Positions 8,043 to 14,399 of a DNA stretch of 29,697 nucleotides are shown here, piece after piece. The notes beneath the pieces were generated by a model. That model ran no database searches. It was not told where the DNA came from and saw only the letters and a program-made list of their open reading frames with translations. The stretch lies in NCBI GenBank assembly GCA_000433775.1, contig HF998468.1, positions 80,234 through 109,930 on the forward strand, written 5' to 3'. Source of the stretch: Corallococcus sp. CAG:1435. GTDB lineage: Bacteria; Bacillota; Clostridia; Christensenellales; CAG-314. The translations under genes and the position numbers were made by a program. The number at the start of each line of letters is the position of its first letter. The stretch's first letter is position 1.

Positions 8043-8374
8043 GTGCAAAAGTGGGGGTAAAAATCAGTAAAAAGAGATAAAATTCTGCAAGTTTCGACAT
8101 TCTTCTCCCTTTTGCGCTTTCGCCCATGCGGAAGGACGGCAGGGACTGCGTTTGGTTTTTTCAAAAGATTTCCAAAGGAAAATTGCCACCCGACGGCGTT
8201 TTTCCGTGATGTTTTTCCGAAGAAAATTGCGTCAGGCGTTTGGTTGTACGCAATGGGGGCAAACAAATTTGACGTCGGCACAACACTGTCAAGCGTGCGT
8301 TTTGCGACAAGTTGACATTTTTGAGTTTTTACCGTTTTGGGAAAAATTACCTTTAACGGAGTGTTTACAAATGC

Positions 8375-8403
8375 TTGCAAAAATAAAATTATTGTTGTAT
8401 AAT
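8375..8403 (+). promoter_or_regulatory. Promoter of the rpsF-ssb-rpsR operon
   Basis: TTGCAA (8375-8380), an exact 17-nt spacer and a perfect TATAAT (8398-8403). Transcription should start near 8410 and give a leader of about 70 nt before rpsF. Confidence 0.8.
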
Positions 8404-8409
8404 AACTTC

Positions 8410-8470
8410 GCCTGAAATTCGGGCACCTTGCCGCAAGGACCTGTTGCGGCCACAAAGACCACAAGGAGGT
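8410..8470 (+). promoter_or_regulatory. Structured rpsF leader, possible S6:S18 autoregulatory element
   Basis: The predicted leader starts with a 5-bp hairpin, GCCTG/CGGGC (8410-8424, with one G-T pair). It then has two mutually exclusive pairings: CCTTG-CCG-CAAGG (8426-8438), or GCCGCAA with TTGCGGC (8430-8436 and 8444-8450). The rpsF ribosome binding site AAGGAGGT is at 8463-8470. A leader RNA bound by the S6:S18 complex and carrying a conserved CCG is known upstream of rpsF in many bacteria. The CCG at 8431-8433 and the alternative folds fit that idea, but I cannot confirm the covariance model. Confidence 0.5.
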
Positions 8471-8478
8471 AAAAAATC

Positions 8479-8760
8479 ATGAACAGTTACGAATTGTTGT
8501 ACATTATCGACAACGAAATCTCCGACGAAGCCAAAGAGGCGGTAGTTGCAAAGATTTCCGCAGTCATTACAGATAATGGCGGCACAATCGACGGTGTGGA
8601 CAAATGGGGAACAAGAAAACTTGCCTATCCCATCAACTACAAGACCGAAGGCTACTATGTTCTGGTAAACTTCACTGCTCAGGCTACGCTTCCCAGCGAA
8701 CTTGAACGTGTAATGCGTATTACCGACAGCGTTGTTCGTTTTTTGGTAGTTAAGAAATAA
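8479..8760 (+). CDS. rpsF: Small ribosomal subunit protein S6
   Basis: A protein of 93 residues, typical for S6. It begins 'MNSYELLYIIDNEISDEAK', carries the central 'GTRKLAYPINYKTEGYYVLV' block and ends 'RITDSVVRFLVVKK', all S6 hallmarks. S6 binds the central domain of 16S rRNA together with S18. The start at 8479 has AAGGAGGT 8 nt upstream. It is first in the classic rpsF-ssb-rpsR order and is preceded by a strong promoter and structured leader, which suggests autoregulation by S6:S18. Confidence 0.97.
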   Translation: MNSYELLYIIDNEISDEAKEAVVAKISAVITDNGGTIDGVDKWGTRKLAYPINYKTEGYYVLVNFTAQATLPSELERVMRITDSVVRFLVVKK

Positions 8761-8770
8761 GGAGAGCACC

Positions 8771-9181
8771 ATGAACAAAGTATTTTTAATTGGCAGATTG
8801 ACACAGGACCCCACGGCATCCACAGTGGCATCGGGACATTCCTATTGCAGATTTTCCATCGCAGTCAACCGTTACTCTTCACGTGACGGAGAAAGCCGTG
8901 CGGATTTCATCAACATCATCACTTGGGACAATCTTGCGCAAAACTGCGTGAAGTACCTGGAAAAGGGAAGTCAGGTTGCCGTTACCGGAAGCATTCAAAC
9001 GGGCAGTTACGAACGTGACGGTATCAAACGTCAGACATTCGACATCCGTGCCGACCAGGTGGAATTCCTTTCCCGTTCCGGCAGTGGCAATCAAAGTCAA
9101 AGCAACCAAAGCAATTCGTCCAATCAGGACATCGACACGCTGAAAGAAGTGGATGATTCCGACGACGATATGCCGTTCTAA
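8771..9181 (+). CDS. ssb: Single-stranded DNA-binding protein
   Basis: A protein of 136 residues. The N-terminal OB fold begins '[14 protein letters not shown]' and contains 'FSIAVNRYS', '[14 protein letters not shown]', '[19 protein letters not shown]' and 'ADQVEFL'. A Gln/Ser/Asn-rich linker of about 25 residues follows, and the protein ends in the acidic tip 'DDDMPF' that recruits replication and repair proteins. It binds single-stranded DNA during replication, recombination and repair. The start has GGAG upstream, 10 nt after rpsF. The position between rpsF and rpsR is the standard Bacillota arrangement. Confidence 0.97.
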   Translation: MNKVFLIGRLTQDPTASTVASGHSYCRFSIAVNRYSSRDGESRADFINIITWDNLAQNCVKYLEKGSQVAVTGSIQTGSYERDGIKRQTFDIRADQVEFLSRSGSGNQSQSNQSNSSNQDIDTLKEVDDSDDDMPF

Positions 9182-9198
9182 ACAAGGAGAAAACCAAT

Positions 9199-9444
9199 AT
9201 GGAAAACAAAGAAATTAAAAAACCGGTAAGAAAGCCTGCACGCAGAAAGGTTTGTAACTTCTGCGTCGAAAAGGCACAGTCCATCGATTACAAGGACGTT
9301 GCAAAACTCAAAAAGTATCTCACGGAAAGCGGAAAAATTCTTCCCCGCCGTATGACAGGTGTGTGCGCCCGTCATCAAAGAGAACTTGCCGTTGCAATCA
9401 AACGTGCCCGTCAGATGGCTTTGATACCTTACGTAGCAGACTAA
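9199..9444 (+). CDS. rpsR: Small ribosomal subunit protein S18
   Basis: A protein of 81 residues, normal for S18. Family blocks are 'RRKVCNFC', '[23 protein letters not shown]' and '[27 protein letters not shown]'. The Cys residues (two in the N-terminal block, one in GVCARHQ) leave a possible Zn-type S18 pattern only partly filled. S18 binds next to S6 on the 30S platform. AAGGAG lies upstream of the ATG at 9199. It is the last gene of the operon and is followed 6 nt later by a strong terminator. Confidence 0.97.
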   Translation: MENKEIKKPVRKPARRKVCNFCVEKAQSIDYKDVAKLKKYLTESGKILPRRMTGVCARHQRELAVAIKRARQMALIPYVAD

Positions 9445-9450
9445 TGCACG

Positions 9451-9479
9451 TCCCGCTTCCTTCGAAGCGGGATTTTTTT
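9451..9479 (+). terminator. Terminator of rpsF-ssb-rpsR
   Basis: A perfect 9-bp stem, TCCCGCTTC/GAAGCGGGA, with loop CTTC (9460-9463), followed by seven T (9473-9479). It sits directly after the rpsR stop. Confidence 0.95.
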
Positions 9480-9744
9480 ACCCTTTTTTGCGGCGGTAAA
9501 CATTGTAAAGGGCAGGCGTTGCGCCCGCTTTTTTCCAAACGGGCGTTTTTGCCACGTTGCGGCGCAGGTCGCATCGTTTTGTTTTTGCCGACAAAAAGTC
9601 TTTGCCTTTCGCCTGCAAGGCAAAAAGGTGCGGGAACCCTTTTGTACGCAAAACCTGCCTACGGTAGGGCAAAAACGTTGCATGCAACGTGGAAAATGAC
9701 TTTTGCGCCGTGAAAAGAAAACTTCACAGGCTGGTGGTAACGCC
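9480..9744. other. Noncoding interval with a series of inverted repeats
   Basis: No credible gene lies between the rpsR terminator and the next promoter. Several hairpins follow one another: CGCCCG/CGGGCG with a 12-nt loop and then TTTTT (9522-9550, a weak second terminator); a perfect 8-bp TTTGCCTT/AAGGCAAA (9601-9624); and a 16-bp palindrome (9675-9690). Short open frames across this stretch have no ribosome binding sites. Confidence 0.55.
9675..9690. promoter_or_regulatory. 16-bp perfect palindrome, possible operator
   Basis: ACGTTGCATGCAACGT is fully self-complementary with no loop, which fits a dimeric DNA-binding protein better than an RNA hairpin. It lies about 55 bp upstream of the -35 box of the alcohol dehydrogenase operon promoter. 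Confidence 0.45.
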
Positions 9745-9773
9745 TTTACAAAAGATTTTTTTTGTTGTATAAT
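9745..9773 (+). promoter_or_regulatory. Promoter of the alcohol dehydrogenase-rsmA-tilS-hpt operon
   Basis: TTTACA (9745-9750), a 17-nt spacer and a perfect TATAAT (9768-9773). The start would be near 9780. The leader of about 44 nt includes a weak ATTCCG/CGGAAT hairpin (9787-9812 region) just before the ATG. A second TATAAT at 9782-9787 lacks a good -35 box. Confidence 0.75.
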
Positions 9774-9823
9774 GCTTCAAATATAATTCCGCACGGTAAG
9801 TTTACGGAATATTCGGTGTAAAC

Positions 9824-11029
9824 ATGAAGTTATTGAGAAAAATCGCTTGCAGAACCTATCAGTTTTTTGTGAAAATCGGAATGGCATTTATGCCTTGGCG
9901 ACAACCCGTGCTTTTGCAGGGCGAGGGCAGTTTTGAAAACGTCGGCAGTTTCTTGTGTGACAAAAAGGTGCACAAACTGCTTGTCGTGTGCGACAGACAA
10001 GCCATCGAGAGGCACGCTTTGGATGGCTTTTTTCACAAAGCGGATTTGCAGTACTTCGTGTTTGACGGAGTACTTCCCAACCCCACCGTCCAACAGGTGG
10101 AAGAGGCTTTGTCGGTGTACATTGCCAACGAGTGCGACGGTATTCTGGCTTTTGGCGGCGGTTCGGTAATGGACTGCGCCAAGGCGGTGGGCGCAAGGGT
10201 GGCGCAACCGCAAAAGAGCGTCAATCAGATGCGAGGTTTGCTTAAAGTGCGCAAAAAACTGCCCACTTTCGTGGCGGTACCCACAACGGCGGGTACGGGA
10301 AGCGAATGTACCGTGGCGGCAGTAATTACCGACGGCGAAACGCATGACAAGTACGCAATAAACGACTTTGCCCTCATTCCTCACTATGCGGTGCTTGACC
10401 CGTTACTAACTGTGGGACTGCCTCCGTTTTTGACGGCGACTACGGGAATGGATGCGCTGACTCATGCCGTGGAAGCGTACATAGGCAGATCCAATACCGT
10501 TGCTACACGCAAACAGGCGGAGCAAGCCACAAAACTTATTTTTGAAAATATCGTGCTAACCACTCAAAACGGAAGCAACTTGCAGGCACGTGCCAACATG
10601 CAGAAAGCGGCGTATCTTGCAGGTCTGGCGTTCACCCGTGCGTATGTGGGAAACGTGCATGCGCTTGCCCATTCTTTGGGGGGCAAGTACAACATTGCCC
10701 ACGGATTGGCAAATGCGATACTTTTGCCAGTGGTACTGAAAAAGTACGGCAAATGCGTGCGCAAACCATTGGCAAGGCTGGCAAAACTCGTCAACGTTGC
10801 CGAAAAAACCGATTCCAACGCCGTGGCGGCGGAAAAGTTTGTGGACGCCCTTTTCAGACTCAACAAAACGTTGGGCATTCCCGATAATTTCGGGGGTAAA
10901 ATTCTCACGGAAGATTTGCGGCAACTGGCGCATCATGCCGAAAGGGAGGCAAACCCGCTGTATCCCGTTCCGCAGATATGGGATGTTGAGGACTTCGTGC
11001 AAGTCTATAGGAAGGTGCAGGGACAATGA
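9824..11029 (+). CDS. Iron-containing (group III) alcohol dehydrogenase
   Basis: A protein of 401 residues, the usual size. The nucleotide-binding motif 'GGGSVMDCAK' is near 111-120, and 'TTAGTGSECT' follows near 154-163. The metal ligands expected by comparison with FucO-type enzymes are all present: D210 and H214 in 'GMDALTHAVEAY', H279 in 'VHALAHSLGG' and H293 in 'HGLANAILLP'. Such enzymes reduce aldehydes or oxidise alcohols with NAD(P)H and are common in fermenters. The exact substrate is not readable. The first 25 residues are basic and hydrophobic ('LLRKIACRTYQFFVKIG'), longer than in many relatives. No strong Shine-Dalgarno sequence is seen, only GGTG. The gene ends in an ATGA overlap with rsmA, an unusual metabolic partner for an rRNA methyltransferase. 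Confidence 0.92.
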   Translation: MKLLRKIACRTYQFFVKIGMAFMPWRQPVLLQGEGSFENVGSFLCDKKVHKLLVVCDRQAIERHALDGFFHKADLQYFVFDGVLPNPTVQQVEEALSVYIANECDGILAFGGGSVMDCAKAVGARVAQPQKSVNQMRGLLKVRKKLPTFVAVPTTAGTGSECTVAAVITDGETHDKYAINDFALIPHYAVLDPLLTVGLPPFLTATTGMDALTHAVEAYIGRSNTVATRKQAEQATKLIFENIVLTTQNGSNLQARANMQKAAYLAGLAFTRAYVGNVHALAHSLGGKYNIAHGLANAILLPVVLKKYGKCVRKPLARLAKLVNVAEKTDSNAVAAEKFVDALFRLNKTLGIPDNFGGKILTEDLRQLAHHAEREANPLYPVPQIWDVEDFVQVYRKVQGQ

Positions 11030-11853
11030 ACGACAACATTTTTTCACGTTTTGAGTTGCACCTCACCAAAAAGTACGGGCAAAACTTTCTGACAGACCAA
11101 GCGGTGTTGGAAAAAATAGCGCAGGACGCCGACATTGCCGACGGCACGGTGGTGGAAATAGGCGCAGGCGCAGGCACGCTGACAAGGGTTCTCGGCAAAT
11201 ACGCCAAAAAGGTTGTCGCCTTTGAAATTGACAACAATCTTCAACCCGTATTAAAAGAAATGTTGCACGGCTACGACAACGTACAACTTGTAATGGGGGA
11301 CATCATGCGCTACGATACGGCGCAGGTGGAGGCAATGTGCGGCGGCAGTTACAGCGTCGTTGCCAACATTCCCTACTACATCACTACGCCGATAGTAATG
11401 AAATTCGTGGAAGAGGGCAAAAACCTTGTTTCCCTCACCCTCACGATACAAAAAGAAGTTGCCGAGAGGCTGGCTGCGCATTGCGGAACAAAGCAATACG
11501 GTGCAATTACCGTGGCGGTAAACGCCGTTGCCGACGTGGAAATAACGCAAATTCTGCCTCGGACGCTGTTCCGACCGCAACCAAACGTGGACAGCGCAGT
11601 TGTCAAAATAACAATGCGTCGCAACAAGTTTGATATTGACGACAGGGCAATGTTCCGAAAAACGGTGAAAACAGCCTTTTCAATGCGCAGAAAAACGTTG
11701 GTAAACAATCTTTGCAACGGTTTTGCGTTAACCAAGGAAAAGGCTGCGGAAATATTGCAAACGTGCAATTTGCCGATAAATTGCCGTGGAGAACAACTTT
11801 CTCCTCAACAGTTTGTTTTGCTGGCAAATTGTCTTAACAGACAACAGGGGTAG
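11026..11853 (+). CDS. rsmA: 16S rRNA (adenine1518/1519-N6) dimethyltransferase
   Basis: A protein of 275 residues, typical of RsmA/KsgA. It opens with 'KKYGQNFLTDQ', then the SAM-binding 'VEIGAGAGTLT' (43-53), 'AFEID' and the catalytic 'NIPYY' at 114-118 (the family consensus is NLPYY). The later block 'FRPQPNVDSAVV' is also a family hallmark. The enzyme dimethylates two adjacent adenines in helix 45 of 16S rRNA late in 30S assembly. Its ATG overlaps the stop of the upstream dehydrogenase (ATGA), so translation is likely coupled. The rsmA-tilS-hpt order groups RNA-modification and purine-salvage genes. Confidence 0.96.
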   Translation: MNDNIFSRFELHLTKKYGQNFLTDQAVLEKIAQDADIADGTVVEIGAGAGTLTRVLGKYAKKVVAFEIDNNLQPVLKEMLHGYDNVQLVMGDIMRYDTAQVEAMCGGSYSVVANIPYYITTPIVMKFVEEGKNLVSLTLTIQKEVAERLAAHCGTKQYGAITVAVNAVADVEITQILPRTLFRPQPNVDSAVVKITMRRNKFDIDDRAMFRKTVKTAFSMRRKTLVNNLCNGFALTKEKAAEILQTCNLPINCRGEQLSPQQFVLLANCLNRQQG

Positions 11854-11856
11854 CCT

Positions 11857-13152
11857 ATGCTGGATTTGGACATGTCAAAATCTTACGCCCTTGCCGTTTC
11901 CGGCGGAGTGGATTCCATGGTGATGCTGCACATGTTTGCCACAATGAATCCACGCCCAAAGTTTTTTGTGGTAACGGTAAATCACAATCTGCGCAAGGAG
12001 GCTTCCGCCGATTGCCGTTTTGTGGCAAATTACTGCAAAAAATTCGGCGTCAAGTGCAAAACTTTCAACATAGACGTGCCTTCTTACTGTCAGGCGATGA
12101 AAGTTTCGGAAGAAACGGGTGCAAGATTGTTGCGTCTTGGGGTACTTAATTCTTTGGAAGTGGACTTTGTCTGCACGGCGCACCATGCCGACGACAACGC
12201 CGAAACGATACTGATGCACCTCATCAGAGGAAGCGGCGCCAACGGAATGGAAGGTATCAAGCGGCAACGTGGCAAGTTTTTGCGTCCTCTTTTGGACTAT
12301 TCCCGTGCCGACATCGTGGAATACGCCCAAAAGCACAACGTGCCGCACGTGTACGATTCCACAAACGGGCAGGTCAAGTACACACGCAACTTTCTGCGCA
12401 ACAAAGTCATTCCGCTTTTGTGCCAACTCAACGAAAACGCCCCTTCCAACATCACTCGCTTTGCGGAAAACATCTCTCAGGACAACGCCTATCTGGAAAG
12501 TCTTGCCGACGACTCGCAGGTGAAAATCTACGGCGACAGTGCGGAAATTCCTTCCTATCTGCTACTTCAACCCAAACCCATTGCCTACCGTGTGTTGAGA
12601 AAGGTGTTTCTGCGTCTTAACATCTGGTACGACATCGAAAAGTTTCACTTCGACGCAATAATTCAACTTGCCGACAACTTCGGGGGGAAACGGCTTTCCC
12701 TGCCATTCAACCTCACGGCGGTAAACGACTACGACAAGGTAACCATTCTCAAAAACGACGGTCTGCAAAAGAGTTATCAATTTGAAATGCCCTTTCAGAC
12801 GGGAATTGTGCAAACGCCTGTCGGCACCGTTGCGGTGGTACGTCACACCGTTGCGGTGGTACGTCAGCCGCAAAAGGACGCATTGAAGTTCGACGTCAAA
12901 AAAATTCCGCCTACGGCGGTGTTTCGCACACTGAAAAGCGGCGACACCTTCGACAAGTTCGGCGGAGGAGGAAGCAAACCCCTCAACAGATACCTCATCG
13001 ACAAAAAAGTTCCCGCAAGATTGCGTCCAGAGTTGTTGCTTGTGGCGGACGGCAGCAACGTGCTTATCGTTTGCGGGGTGGAAATTGCCGACAGCGTCAA
13101 AACGGAGGAAGGTTCTTCCGTCTGCTACATCAAAAAAATCATTACCGACTGA
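11857..13152 (+). CDS. tilS: tRNA(Ile)-lysidine synthase
   Basis: A protein of 431 residues. The PP-loop is 'SGGVDS' at 15-20, followed by 'VNHNLR', 'CTAHHADDNAET' and 'RPLLDYSR', all standard TilS N-terminal blocks. The C-terminal domain ends with 'LKSGDTF' and 'LIDKKVPARLR', typical of TilS_C. The enzyme converts C34 of the CAU-anticodon isoleucine tRNA to lysidine with ATP and lysine, so that it reads AUA. The ATG at 11857 follows the rsmA stop by 3 nt, with AGGGG inside the rsmA end. A perfect in-frame 21-bp tandem duplication lies at 12825-12866, giving 'TVAVVRHTVAVVRQ' just before the C-terminal domain. The reading frame is intact. Confidence 0.95.
   Translation: MLDLDMSKSYALAVSGGVDSMVMLHMFATMNPRPKFFVVTVNHNLRKEASADCRFVANYCKKFGVKCKTFNIDVPSYCQAMKVSEETGARLLRLGVLNSLEVDFVCTAHHADDNAETILMHLIRGSGANGMEGIKRQRGKFLRPLLDYSRADIVEYAQKHNVPHVYDSTNGQVKYTRNFLRNKVIPLLCQLNENAPSNITRFAENISQDNAYLESLADDSQVKIYGDSAEIPSYLLLQPKPIAYRVLRKVFLRLNIWYDIEKFHFDAIIQLADNFGGKRLSLPFNLTAVNDYDKVTILKNDGLQKSYQFEMPFQTGIVQTPVGTVAVVRHTVAVVRQPQKDALKFDVKKIPPTAVFRTLKSGDTFDKFGGGGSKPLNRYLIDKKVPARLRPELLLVADGSNVLIVCGVEIADSVKTEEGSSVCYIKKIITD
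12825..12866 (+). repeat. Perfect 21-bp tandem duplication inside tilS
   Basis: The unit is identical at 12825-12845 and 12846-12866 and is in frame, encoding TVAVVRH then TVAVVRQ. It falls at the junction between the central and C-terminal parts of TilS, a place likely to tolerate insertions. It looks like a recent slippage or short duplication event, since the copies have no differences. Confidence 0.92.
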
Positions 13153-13166
13153 AAACGGAGAAGTTT

Positions 13167-13715
13167 ATGAAAGATTACTCAAACATACGGGAAGTTCTCA
13201 TATCCAAAGAGGAAATATCCGACCGTGTCAGGCAACTTGCCGCACAGATTTCCGCCGATTACCGAGATAAAAACCCTGTTCTGGTGGGCGTTCTGAAAGG
13301 CGGATGGGTGTATCTTGCCGATTTGGTGCGGGAAATGGACATCGATTGCGAAGTGGACTTCATTTCTGCCTCCAGTTACGGCAAAGGCACTACGACAAGC
13401 GGCAGCGTCAAACTGCTCAAAGACCTCACCGAGGACGTCTGCGGCAGACATGTGCTTATTGTGGAAGACATCATCGACAGCGGAATCACCCTTTCGTATC
13501 TGAAAAAACTGATAGAGGAAAGAAACGCCGAAAGCGTGGAAATAACTGCGCTGTTGTCCAAGCCTTCACGCCGTAAAGTACATGTGGACGTCAAGTACGT
13601 CGGGTTTGAAATTCCCGACAAATTTGTGGTGGGGTACGGAATGGATTTTGCCGAGAAACTGCGTGGTTTGCCGGAAATTTGCGTGCTGAAAGAAGAAATG
13701 TACAAAAAACAGTAG
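13167..13715 (+). CDS. hpt: Hypoxanthine (guanine) phosphoribosyltransferase
   Basis: A protein of 182 residues from the ATG at 13167, chosen for GGAGAA upstream and the normal family length. An in-frame ATG at 13071 lies inside tilS and would add 32 non-family residues. The PRPP-binding motif is 'VLIVEDIIDSG' (96-106), and the flexible loop block 'SASSYGKGTTTSG' (67-79) and 'GVLKGGW' are also present. The enzyme joins PRPP to hypoxanthine or guanine, giving IMP or GMP in purine salvage. It follows tilS by 14 nt, as in many Bacillota, but ftsH, the usual next gene, is absent. A terminator closes the operon. Confidence 0.95.
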   Translation: MKDYSNIREVLISKEEISDRVRQLAAQISADYRDKNPVLVGVLKGGWVYLADLVREMDIDCEVDFISASSYGKGTTTSGSVKLLKDLTEDVCGRHVLIVEDIIDSGITLSYLKKLIEERNAESVEITALLSKPSRRKVHVDVKYVGFEIPDKFVVGYGMDFAEKLRGLPEICVLKEEMYKKQ

Positions 13716-13716
13716 T

Positions 13717-13738
13717 GCCGACTTTTGTCGGCTTTTTT
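13717..13738 (+). terminator. Terminator after hpt
   Basis: The stem GCCGAC/GTCGGC (13717-13722 and 13727-13732) with a TTTT loop is followed by six T. It starts 1 nt after the hpt stop codon. Confidence 0.9.
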
Positions 13739-13876
13739 CGTATTTTGTAAAAACACGAAAGAAAGCGTAAAAAATTTTTGTTGCAACGTGGTAAGAAAAA
13801 TGTTACAAAATGCACATTTTTGCCCCGTTTTTCCTCAACAGTGAAAATTTTAGCGTCAAATATTTTGGGAAAGTTA

Positions 13877-13905
13877 TTGCTTTTTGTGCGGGCAAATGGT
13901 ATAAT
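13877..13905 (+). promoter_or_regulatory. Main promoter of the ABC transporter-nuclease cluster
   Basis: TTGCTT (13877-13882), a 17-nt spacer and TATAAT (13900-13905), preceded by a TG-type extended -10 base pair step (TGG before the TATAAT). The start is expected near 13912, leaving a leader of about 218 nt. Confidence 0.65.
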
Positions 13906-14129
13906 CTAATTGCATTTGAAAAGTAAGCGTCGCCCGCGGTAATTTTTACCGAGAATAATCTTTATCTCAGGCTTGCATAAATTGTAACAGTATATAAAAT
14001 TTGCTGTGTGGGTCGTAAATAAGTCGTAAAATTTATTTGACGGCATTTTTTGTTTGTAACACGGCATTTTTTTGAATTTCACCCCTAATTCTTTCCTTTC
14101 GGGAAGAAATTTACAAGGAGAATGTTATT
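13906..14129 (+). promoter_or_regulatory. Long AT-rich structured leader of the cluster
   Basis: About 220 noncoding bases. Hairpins seen are CGGTAA/TTACCG (13937-13951), GAGA-a-TAA/TTATCTC (13951-13968), AAATAA/TTATTT extended by GTC/GAC (14012-14041), and an 8-bp TTCTTTCC/GGGAAGAA with loop TTTC (about 14090-14109) just before the AAGGAGA ribosome binding site. A possible second promoter is TTGCAT (13973-13978), 16 nt, TAAAAT (13995-14000). No known riboswitch class was recognised. It may be a regulated leader. Confidence 0.45.
14040..14073 (+). repeat. 12-bp direct repeat in the leader
   Basis: ACGGCATTTTTT occurs at 14040-14051 and again at 14061-14072. The copies are 21 bp apart, two helical turns, so a protein could bind both on the same DNA face. 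It lies between the promoters and the first gene of the cluster. Confidence 0.7.
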
Positions 14130-14396
14130 ATGCAAAATTTACTTTTGTTCAGCAACCAGGTTGACGGTGCGTTTTTCGGCATTTGTATCGCTGTGGTTGC
14201 TATCATTGTCGCTATTTATTTTTTAATCCCCGTTATTTATCGAAAACAGTATCAGGAACAGCGTGAAAATCTCAAAAAGAGAGAAGAAGCGTTCAAACTT
14301 AACAAGCAAAACAAAGAAAACAGCGAAGAAGTTGCTGTGGAACAAGTCGCCGAAGACTCAAAGTCGGACGGCGCAAAAAGTGTTGACAATAAATAG
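14130..14396 (+). CDS. Small single-pass membrane protein of unknown function
   Basis: A protein of 88 residues. One strong hydrophobic segment (about 15-36, 'FGICIAVVAIIVAIYFLIPV') is followed by a short basic-aromatic stretch and then a highly charged, Lys/Glu/Gln-rich tail (about 38-88) with coiled-coil character ('YQEQRENLKKREEAFKLN'). The positive-inside pattern puts the tail in the cytoplasm. I do not recognise a family. The ATG at 14130 has AAGGAGA upstream. It is the first gene of the transporter-nuclease cluster, 3 nt before the next gene, so it may be an accessory or assembly subunit for that gene's membrane product. Confidence 0.8.
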   Translation: MQNLLLFSNQVDGAFFGICIAVVAIIVAIYFLIPVIYRKQYQEQRENLKKREEAFKLNKQNKENSEEVAVEQVAEDSKSDGAKSVDNK

Positions 14397-14399
14397 TCT

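Larger units (their letters stand above)
7666..8374. other. Long noncoding interval between the carboxypeptidase and rpsF
   Basis: About 710 bases with no credible gene. Short open frames here lack ribosome binding sites, and one at 7798-8070 runs straight through a terminator. The interval holds an 11-bp tandem repeat (7892-7913), an intrinsic terminator (7915-7953) and two DnaA-box matches (8022-8042). The stretch 7948-8100 is AT-rich. From 8100 to 8374 I see nothing recognisable. Confidence 0.6.

Noticed and set aside
7798..8070. Possible 90-residue protein before rpsF
   Set aside because: The frame passes through the terminator stem at 7915-7953 and the DnaA boxes and has no ribosome binding site.
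13071..13166. Longer Hpt start inside tilS
   Set aside because: It would add 32 residues not found in the family. The ATG at 13167 has GGAGAA and gives normal length.
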